Part shown: piece by piece, positions 35,152-40,964 of the stretch
How the letters are laid out: each line of letters starts with the position of its first letter
Numbering within the stretch: position 1 is the stretch's first letter
DNA from: Myxococcales bacterium
Lineage (GTDB): Bacteria > Myxococcota > Myxococcia > Myxococcales > Myxococcaceae
Assembly: GCA_003153055.1 (NCBI GenBank)
Contig: PMBV01000089.1
Location: 607-41,570, forward strand
Reading direction: 5' to 3'
DNA: 40,964 bases
The notes under the pieces: model-generated
What the model was told of the DNA's origin: nothing
The model's database searches: none
Seen by the model: only the letters and a program-made list of their open reading frames with translations
Made by a program: the position numbers and the translations under genes

Positions 35152-36323
35152 CGACGGAGTGGACCACGCCCGATGACCTGGTCGGCCAGGTCTGCCGGCT
35201 GTGGGATCGAGGTGAGCTCCTGCGCGCGGCCCTCGGCGGTGAGGCGATGTTCCCCAAGCAGCTCCGGCTGCGCCGGCCAAGCCCGCGGGACTTCGGCGAG
35301 CGCTTCGAGGAGGTGCGACGGTGGATCCGTTTGCTCCAAGACGGGAGCCAAACGCACGGGTACACGGTGGAGCTCGAGGAGGTGGCGCACCGGCAGCTCG
35401 GCCGCAACGAGTTTCCCGGTCGGGTCACGGTGCAAACCGAGGCTGACGCGCTGCGGATGATCGGCAAGACGCGGGCGGCCGAGCGCTTCCGCGCGCTGCG
35501 CGAGGAGACCATCGCCGCCTTTCCCGCGCTCGACGCGTGGATCGCCGGCCACCCCATGAAGGTGCTCGAGAACGAGGACCGCTGGAGAGGGCACCTCGCG
35601 GTGCTTCGCTGGTTCACTGACCACCCGCGGTCCGGGCTCTACCGGCGCCAGCTCGAGATCGAGGGCGTCGACACCAAGTTCATCGAGGACAACCGGCAAC
35701 TGCTGACGGACCTGCTGGAGCTCGTGCTGCCGGCGGACGCCATCACCGGCGAACGTGGGAGCTGGTTCGACGCCCGGTTCGGGTTGAGACAGAAGCCCTC
35801 ACTGGTTCGGTTTCGGCTCCTGGACGAAGCCGATCACCTCCGTGGGGTCTCGGACCTGACGATTCCCACGACCGACCTCGCGAGGCTCGAATTTCCGGTC
35901 GACGACGTCATCGTCACCGAGAACGAGGTGAATGGTCTGGCGCTGCTCCCGCGGCCTCGGACGATCGTCGTGTTTGGCCAGGGCTACGCGCTGGAGAAGC
36001 TCGGCGAGGTCGGCTGGCTCGGCTCGAGGCGGTTGCTCTACTGGGGCGACATCGACACGCATGGGTTCGCGATGCTCGACCGATTCCGGGCCCACTTTCC
36101 CTCTGCGCAGTCGCTCTTGATGGATCGAGAGACGTTCCTCGAGCACCGGGCGATGTGGGTGGTCGAGCGCGAGCCGAGCACGGAGTCGCTGGCGCGGCTC
36201 AACGAGCCCGAGCGGGCCCTGCACCGTGAGCTCCTGCGAGGCACCCACGGAGAGCGCCTCCGACTCGAGCAGGAGCGCATCGGCTTTCGATGGGTGCGCG
36301 AGGCGCTGGCGGCCCTGCCGTGA
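35148..36323 (+). CDS. jetD: Wadjet subunit JetD, Toprim-type nuclease (DUF3322/DUF2220)
   Basis: 391 residues from an ATG overlapping the jetC stop. The N-terminal half is DUF3322 (FPKQLRLRRPSPRDFGERFE, then YTVELEEVAHRQLGRNEFPG). The C-terminal DUF2220 half is a Toprim-like domain: VTENEVNGLAL with Glu258 and Glu260, and LLYWGDIDTHGFAML with Asp301 and Asp303, the acidic metal-binding residues of topoisomerase VI-like nucleases. JetD cuts the DNA that the JetABC motor has looped. The set is complete and in the order jetA-jetB-jetC-jetD. The next gene starts 134 bases after its stop and shows no link to defence. Confidence 0.92.
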   Translation: MTTEWTTPDDLVGQVCRLWDRGELLRAALGGEAMFPKQLRLRRPSPRDFGERFEEVRRWIRLLQDGSQTHGYTVELEEVAHRQLGRNEFPGRVTVQTEADALRMIGKTRAAERFRALREETIAAFPALDAWIAGHPMKVLENEDRWRGHLAVLRWFTDHPRSGLYRRQLEIEGVDTKFIEDNRQLLTDLLELVLPADAITGERGSWFDARFGLRQKPSLVRFRLLDEADHLRGVSDLTIPTTDLARLEFPVDDVIVTENEVNGLALLPRPRTIVVFGQGYALEKLGEVGWLGSRRLLYWGDIDTHGFAMLDRFRAHFPSAQSLLMDRETFLEHRAMWVVEREPSTESLARLNEPERALHRELLRGTHGERLRLEQERIGFRWVREALAALP

Positions 36324-36457
36324 GTCGCGAGGTCTGGGCGCGGGAGCCGGCGAGCTCGTGAGCCGTCAGGCCCGAGGCGCTGACCGCCAGAGTGGCTCTA
36401 TGGAACCTGGAAGAAGTGGCCATTGTGCGAACCACCTGGCGCGTCACCGTGCGGGGC

Positions 36458-37468
36458 ATGAACGCACTCCCGCTCGCCGTCAGCCTCTGCCTCGCCGCCG
36501 CCCCTCGCGACGGCCAGCGCGACTTCGACTTTCAGCTCGGCCACTGGAAGGTGGCCATCAAGCGGCTCAAGAACCCGCTCACCCACGAGGCGCCCCAGTG
36601 GGAGGAGCTGAGCGGCGAGTCGGCGGTGCACACGGTGTGGGGCGGCAACGCCCAGCTCGAGGAGCTCGTGGTGCGCGGCCGCTCGAGGCCGGTGGACGGC
36701 GTCGCGCTACGCCTCTACCTGCCCGACACGGGGCAGTGGAGCGTGCACTGGGCGAGTGCCCGAGCGGGCCGCCTCGACCCCGCCGCGGTGGGGGAGTTCC
36801 ATGATGGGCGGGGCGAGCTCTACGCGCTGGACCACCTCGGGCCGCGCGCCGTGCTGGTGCGCCAGGTGTGGACCGCGACCCAGACGCAGGCGCCGCACTT
36901 CGAGCAGGCCTTCTCGGCCGACGGGGGCAAGACCTGGGAGGTGAACTGGGTGGCTGACCAGACGCGGCTGCCCGACGCGCCCGCCGACACCCCAGCCGCA
37001 GCCGACGCCTCACACGACTTCGACTTCGAGTGGGGCCACTGGTCGATGCGCGTACGCCGCCTGGAGCATCCACTCGATGGCTCGAAGCGCTGGTACGAGT
37101 TCCCCGCCGACTCGCACACGGTGGGGCTGCTCGGTGGCCTCGCCAACCTCGAGCAGGTGCACGGCGAGATGCCCCAGGGCCCTCTCGACGGGCTCACCCT
37201 GCGCCTGTACTCCCCAGCCACGAAGCAGTGGGCGCTCTACTGGGCCAACCGCAAGACGGGTCGCCTCGAGCAGCCGATGCTCGGCGGCTTCAAGGACGGC
37301 CGGGGCGAGTTCTACGATCAGGAAGACCTCGGAGGACGCGCCATCTACGTGCGCTACGTGTGGAGCAACACCCACGGGAACCAGCCCCACTTCGAGCAGG
37401 CCTTCTCCGACGACGGCGGGAAGACGTGGGAAGCCAACTGGGTCACTGATCAGCAACGCGCGGAGTAG
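36458..37468 (+). CDS. Secreted protein with two tandem copies of one domain
   Basis: 336 residues from the ATG at 36458, which gives a short signal-like N-terminus MNALPLAVSLCLAAAP; an ATG at 36392 would place this hydrophobic run inside the chain. Two ~155-residue copies follow: copy 1 begins DFDFQLGHWKVAIKRLKNPL, copy 2 begins DFDFEWGHWSMRVRRLEHPL. Both contain LEQ/LEE, GVALRLYLP or GLTLRLYSP, WSVHWAS or WALYWAN, DGRGEL/F and HFEQAFS..GGKTWE.NWV. I recall similar single-domain hypotheticals but no assigned function. The signature W-W-G-R-G-E motif recurs at the same spacing in both copies, which proves duplication. Confidence 0.75.
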   Translation: MNALPLAVSLCLAAAPRDGQRDFDFQLGHWKVAIKRLKNPLTHEAPQWEELSGESAVHTVWGGNAQLEELVVRGRSRPVDGVALRLYLPDTGQWSVHWASARAGRLDPAAVGEFHDGRGELYALDHLGPRAVLVRQVWTATQTQAPHFEQAFSADGGKTWEVNWVADQTRLPDAPADTPAAADASHDFDFEWGHWSMRVRRLEHPLDGSKRWYEFPADSHTVGLLGGLANLEQVHGEMPQGPLDGLTLRLYSPATKQWALYWANRKTGRLEQPMLGGFKDGRGEFYDQEDLGGRAIYVRYVWSNTHGNQPHFEQAFSDDGGKTWEANWVTDQQRAE

Positions 37469-37692
37469 CCAGCGTGCTCTCCCTTCCCTTGAGACGCGAT
37501 GCGGTGGACGGCAGACTTCGACAGCCTCGGGGACGTTGATCTCCTCCTGACTGAACAGACCCCGACCGCGGCCGCATGCTCGGGCCTTCGCCATGGTCTC
37601 CACGCATCGGTGTCACGCATTGCGACGGCACGCGAGCCCCCGAGCACTTCAGCCTTATCGCGCCTTCACCACCAGCATCGCCACGAACCAAA

Positions 37693-39405
37693 CTAGAAGC
37701 ACGGCTGGCCGCAGACCATACTGGCTTCGTTCACGCAGACGCGATCCCACTCGACGCCGCAGCAGTACGGGTCGATGGAACAGACCCTGGTCGCGCACGG
37801 GCTGCAGCTGTACTGGAGCGGAGCGCCGGGCTTGCAGATCTGGTGCGAGCAGCTGCTGGCGCCACCGCTGGAGCATTGGCCGTTTTGATCGCAGCTCTGT
37901 CCGGTGGGGCACATGCCGCAGAAGCCGCCGCAACCGTCGCCCCCGCAGGTCCGACCGGAGCAGTCGGGCATGCAGAGGCCACTCGGGGTGCACTGGTTGT
38001 TCTGGTCGCAGGTCAGGCCACCTGGGCACGTGCCGCAATCACCACCGCAGCCGTCGTCACCGCAGGCCTTGCCGTTGCAATCGGGCGTGCAGGTGGTGTT
38101 CCCCGGCGAGCACTGGCCGCTGCTGTCGCAGGTCTCACCGCTGGCGCAGGCGCCGCAGCTACCGCCGCAGCCGTCGTCACCGCACACCTTGCCGGTACAC
38201 TGCGGTTTGCACGCGGGCGTCCCGCCGTCTGACGTAGGCGTCGACGAGGAGCTGTAGACGGCGTAGGTGGCCTTGTCACCGAGAGCGTTCACCCCGTACT
38301 TGATGTACATGTAGCCCGACTCGCCCCAGCTCGAGCCCCACGAGTTCCGCATGAGGAAGGCGCTCTTGGCGTCGTCCCAGCCGACGACGACGACCGCGTG
38401 ATTCGCCTGGTTGCAGTTGGAGCCGTTGAACACGCCGCTCGTGTACTTCTGCATCGCGCTGTCGGAGCAGACCCCGAGCCAAACGGCACCGTGGTCGTAG
38501 ATGGCCTGCTTGATCTGGTCGGTGGTGGCCGGCCCGGACTGGGGGGCGAGCTCGGTCCAGCTGATGATCTTCTCGTGGTGTGGCTTGGACTTGCAGGTGG
38601 AGTCGGTACCGGTCCAGGGGTAGTCGGAGGCATAAACCACGCCGGTCTGGTTGCTCTTGTCCGTCGTGTCGTTGTACCACGGGAAGCCCTGGTACCCGCC
38701 CTGGCTGGCGGTGTAGTCCTTGGTGTTGCACGAGATGAGGTGCTGCTCGGAGAGGGCGTGGAACGCACCTGCCTTCTTCAAGAGCTGCTCAGTGACCCCG
38801 ACGGTGGCGAACGACCAGCAGGCGTTCGTCGTGCCCTGATTCTTGATCGGCGAGCAGGAGGTGGCGTCGCAGTAGGTGTAAGACGCCGGCAGGTTGGTGG
38901 CGCCCAGGCCGGACCGCGACTCGGCCCGGGGCGTCACTGGCACCGTTGAGGGGTCCTTGTAGTTGCCGGTGTACGCACCAGCGACGTCGAGCTTGGCCGT
39001 GAAGGTCGGCACCATGGGGGTGGTCCCGTCGGAGCGCAGCATCGTGCTGTTCTCCCAGGGGCGACGGTACACGAGCTTGACGTCCGTCTGGCCCTTCTTG
39101 ACGCCGGCGAAGCGGAAGATCTCCTTGTCCGTGCCGCCGAAGCTCGAAGCCGGAATGTGCTCCTGACCGACCAGCCGCGCGACGCTGCCGTCGACGGTCT
39201 CGACCTGCCAGCCGTAGCCTGTCGACGACTGGGCGTCGAGTGTCACCGTCAACAGTTCGTCGGCCTGTAGCGCGTAGGTGCCCCCCGTGTCCTCCCGGAT
39301 GGCCGAGGGGCCCTTGGTGCCCCGCAGGGGCGAGACGATTCCGTCGGTACATGCGGCGAGCCCCAACGCGCAGGCGAGGAGCAGGTTTCTTCTTGGTGCG
39401 TTCAT
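37693..39405 (-). CDS. Lipoprotein papain-like protease with chagasin-type inhibitor domain
   Basis: 570 residues from the ATG at 39405 (AGGA seven bases upstream). The signal ends ACALGLAAC with lipidated Cys19. Residues ~40-145 resemble the chagasin (I42) inhibitor of papain-like proteases, with the loop SSTGYGWQVE at 60-69, the expected T/S-TGYxW inhibitor motif. Residues ~172-385 form a C1A papain-like domain: Gln190, Cys196 in QGTTNACWSF, His336 in NHAVVVVGW and Asn354 in RNSWGSSWG. After residue ~390 come three cysteine-rich repeats (CKPQCTGKVCGDDGCGGSCG type) and a C-terminal module CCGVEWDRVC. The whole catalytic triad is present. A cis inhibitor could keep the enzyme latent until processed. 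It is probably a surface or secreted digestive protease. Confidence 0.88.
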   Translation of the reverse strand: MNAPRRNLLLACALGLAACTDGIVSPLRGTKGPSAIREDTGGTYALQADELLTVTLDAQSSTGYGWQVETVDGSVARLVGQEHIPASSFGGTDKEIFRFAGVKKGQTDVKLVYRRPWENSTMLRSDGTTPMVPTFTAKLDVAGAYTGNYKDPSTVPVTPRAESRSGLGATNLPASYTYCDATSCSPIKNQGTTNACWSFATVGVTEQLLKKAGAFHALSEQHLISCNTKDYTASQGGYQGFPWYNDTTDKSNQTGVVYASDYPWTGTDSTCKSKPHHEKIISWTELAPQSGPATTDQIKQAIYDHGAVWLGVCSDSAMQKYTSGVFNGSNCNQANHAVVVVGWDDAKSAFLMRNSWGSSWGESGYMYIKYGVNALGDKATYAVYSSSSTPTSDGGTPACKPQCTGKVCGDDGCGGSCGACASGETCDSSGQCSPGNTTCTPDCNGKACGDDGCGGDCGTCPGGLTCDQNNQCTPSGLCMPDCSGRTCGGDGCGGFCGMCPTGQSCDQNGQCSSGGASSCSHQICKPGAPLQYSCSPCATRVCSIDPYCCGVEWDRVCVNEASMVCGQPCF

Positions 39406-39714
39406 GTGCATTTCCTGGTGATGATGAATGGTTTCAACCGAACCCATTCCTCCGTGGCCCGGCGTTTCAAATGAGGGAGCGCGCGAGCGGGCGGAACCTT
39501 CAAAATGGATGGCACGCTCCGACCCATCCCGCGGACGGCCACGTTGGCCCCGGCGATCGTGAGCGCCAGTGGGCACGCCTGTTAACCCCAGTGGGCACTC
39601 CCGATCAGAAGGCCGCGAGGACCTGCTGATCCTGCACAGGCAGGCACCTCGATGCGGACGGAAACGGCGGGCCGGTCCTCACGCCCGCTCTGTGCGCCCG
39701 GGTTGGTCTCGAAG
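39406..39714. other. Intergenic region upstream of the protease gene
   Basis: No gene is seen. The first ~60 bases upstream of the ATG should hold the protease promoter, though I see no clear -10/-35 pair. From 39561 to 39605 there is a short repeat described separately. The remainder, up to the methyltransferase remnant at 39715, has no recognisable frame. Confidence 0.4.
39566..39598. repeat. Direct repeat CCAGTGGGCAC, possible IS21-type end
   Basis: CCAGTGGGCAC occurs at 39566-39576 and 39588-39598, exactly 22 bases apart, with GTTAACC between. Multiple short direct repeats spaced about two helical turns apart are typical of IS21-family ends. A copy of its core, GTGGGCACTCC, also lies at 2139-2149 just after the truncated dehydrogenase. 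No transposase gene is present, so this is at most a remnant. Confidence 0.35.
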
Positions 39715-40143
39715 TCAGAGGCGCCCGGCCAGGCGGAGCCTGATGCCTCCGGTCGCGGTCACCAGGCTCTCGTACTCGGCGCGGGCCTTTGGGTTGCTCG
39801 CGCCCCGCGGGTTCGCGCGGAGCAGCGTGTTCTTCTTGGTGTGCTCCGAGCCGATGAACTCAAGGGCCGTCACCTCGTAGCCGGCCGAGCCCAGGAGCAG
39901 CGTGCGCATGGTGTCGGTCACGTGCGCGGCGGTCTCCCGGCGCAGGTGCGGGGCCCGCCACACCGGAGCGGAAGCGCCCTCCTCGTGAGCCAGCGTGGCC
40001 CAGCCTCGCGCGAGCTCACCGTGGCAGCAGGGCGCGACGGCGATGAGCTCGGCCTTGGCCGAGACTCCGAGGGCAATGGCATCACACGTTGCCGTGTCGC
40101 AGGCGTGGAGCGCAAACACGCCGTGGACCTCGCGAGCGTCGAC
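39715..40143 (-). pseudogene. Methyltransferase C-terminal fragment
   Basis: The frame reads VHGVFALHACDTATCDAIAL then LIAVAPCCHGELARGWATLA and ends with SEHTKKNTLLRANPRG. LHACDTATD.AL, APCCH/Q and EHT.KN.LLRA mark a Rossmann methyltransferase family of the METTL25/rRNA-type group. The N-terminal part with the SAM-binding loop (usually about 200 residues before LHACDTATD) is missing: the similarity begins near 40143, where a beta-helix fragment takes over in another frame on the same strand. Cys130 replaces the usual Asp in the last motif position. It is a truncated gene. Confidence 0.6.
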
Positions 40144-40151
40144 GTGCCGAC

Positions 40152-40410
40152 TGAGATGTCGCACTTCTTGGAGTTGGAGAACGTGACGTGGTCGAGCGTC
40201 ACGCCTGCGTTCGAGTCGAGCCAGATGAACCCGTAGCTGTTGCTCCCACCGCCGTAGGCGATGTCGGCGTAGGTGAAGACGTTCTTCGCAGCCATCGACG
40301 TCGAGTAGATGTCGAACTCGTTCCAGTCCCCCGCGAAAGGCGAGCTCCTCTCGGAGGTCACCGTCAGGTGGCTTGCCGAGTTGCCATCGAGGGTGAGTCC
40401 GCCTGCCCCG
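40152..40410 (-). pseudogene. Parallel beta-helix protein fragment
   Basis: About 86 residues reading GGLTLDGNSASHLTVTSERS, then GDWNEFDIYSTSMAAKNVFT and GVTLDHVTFSNSKKCDIS. Repeated short strands with N/S turns (GLTLDG.., NVFTYADIAYGG, GVTLDHVTFSNSK) follow the rung pattern of right-handed parallel beta-helix (pectate-lyase-like) proteins. Neither end is present: upstream it runs into the membrane-protein gene, downstream into the methyltransferase fragment in another frame. It is an internal piece of a larger surface protein. Confidence 0.5.
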
Positions 40411-40441
40411 GGGCGCTGGGGCCGGGGAGACCAGGCAGAGG

Positions 40442-40873
40442 TTACCGCGAGCGTCTGGACACCAGGAGCGCACCGAAGGCGAGGGCCAGGCAGAGGTCGA
40501 TGCCCACGAAGACGAGCGTGGCCTCGCCGCGAAAGAGGTGATTGCCGAAGCGGCTGTCCGAGGTGCTCAGTTCGCGCGCGGCGAAGAGGAGGCTCGACGC
40601 GCAGAACACGCCGGCCACCAGGCGCTGCGCCCGCCGCCCCCGCGTCACCAGCCCGAAGAGCACCATCAGCAGGCCGACGAAGACCATGTACTCGTAGAAG
40701 AACGAGAAGAAATCACCCAGCACCGGCGAGGCGATCATGGCCTCGGGCACCGCGAAGTCGCGCAGCATCCCGACGCCGCGCACCAGCGCCGAGCTCGCCA
40801 TCAGCGCATAGACGAGCCCGACGGTGACGAGGATGACCTTGAAGCCACGGACTTCGGATTCAGGCGGAGACAT
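40442..40873 (-). CDS. Small four-helix membrane protein
   Basis: 143 residues. Four hydrophobic segments are visible: VILVTVGLVYALMASSALV, FFYEYMVFVGLLMVLFGLV, RLVAGVFCASSLLFAARE and LVFVGIDLCLALAFGALLV. Charged loops are short. The N-terminus, MSPPESEVRGFK, is cytoplasmic-looking. I do not recognise the family with certainty; BphX-like and other DoxX-shaped families share this plan. The start has no strong ribosome site. It lies just upstream of the gene fragments on its strand and appears intact. Confidence 0.6.
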   Translation of the reverse strand: MSPPESEVRGFKVILVTVGLVYALMASSALVRGVGMLRDFAVPEAMIASPVLGDFFSFFYEYMVFVGLLMVLFGLVTRGRRAQRLVAGVFCASSLLFAARELSTSDSRFGNHLFRGEATLVFVGIDLCLALAFGALLVSRRSR

Positions 40874-40964
40874 CTCGTTCGCTCCTTGCGTCCGTTCGCG
40901 TCCGACGCACGGCCAGCATCGCCGCGGCGACGACGGGCGCGCTAGAACGAACCTGCTGCGCCGC

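Noticed and set aside
37731..38257. Repetitive plus-strand frames with short Ala-, Gly- and Arg-rich repeats, resembling a repeat protein
   Set aside because: They are the reverse of the cysteine-rich repeats of the papain lipoprotein and are not independent features.
38100..38260. Near-repeats in DNA that could suggest a CRISPR-like array
   Set aside because: They encode the CGDDGCGGxCGxC protein repeats, differ in length and sequence, and have no spacers.

Overview
The window is a gene-dense, GC-rich stretch of bacterial chromosome. Strong third-position G/C bias, many four-base overlaps between genes, and a crowd of secreted or lipid-anchored proteins with cysteine-rich tails, a papain protease and a type VI sheath protein together suggest a myxobacterium-like (Myxococcota) organism. 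No rRNA or other phylogenetic marker is present, so this is an inference.

Layout. 0.4-6.0 kb: a type VI sheath protein with TssB-like and TssC-like parts in one chain, a truncated short-chain dehydrogenase start, an alpha/beta-hydrolase-fold lipoprotein lacking its nucleophile, a PI-PLC-like enzyme with a peptidoglycan-binding domain, and a conserved protein of unknown function. 6.2-7.0 kb: a DUF6922/AbiEii-type pair whose transferase has lost its core. 7.2-10.8 kb: a four-gene operon (TetR regulator, AhpD-like protein, membrane protein, NmrA-like oxidoreductase) joined by ATGA overlaps. 10.9-18.7 kb: a GT1 glycosyltransferase, a hydrolase, a secreted metallophosphatase, a GST and a LysR gene that both lost their 5' ends at one point, a GT2 glycosyltransferase and a GT-C membrane glycosyltransferase. 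18.7-23.4 kb: three large lipoproteins, one with an aerolysin/ETX-like Ser/Thr-rich hairpin region. 23.5-27.4 kb: a radical-SAM fragment, a DUF4345 membrane protein, an Omp85-like barrel, a degenerate 5'-truncated tRNA-Gly, and an AraC regulator with a VOC protein. 27.4-29.6 kb: a MocR regulator divergent from an OsmC peroxidase. 29.7-36.3 kb: a complete Wadjet type I operon, jetABCD. 36.4-40.9 kb: a tandem-duplicated secreted protein, a papain lipoprotein with its own chagasin-like inhibitor domain, fused fragments of a methyltransferase and a beta-helix protein, and a small membrane protein.

The functional centrepiece is Wadjet, an SMC-type anti-plasmid complex: JetC ATPase, JetA kleisin-like subunit, JetB KITE-like subunit and JetD Toprim nuclease are all intact and translationally coupled. 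Wadjet itself is a known system. The less familiar material is the lipoprotein cluster at 18.7-23.4 kb and the cis-inhibited protease at 37.7-39.4 kb. The window also holds many broken genes with sharp breakpoints (2.14, 15.20, 23.6, 26.03 and 40.15 kb, plus an in-frame deletion near 6.3 kb), so it looks like a much rearranged accessory region. No CRISPR array, complete insertion sequence or prophage was seen. All calls come from reading the sequence; no database search was run.
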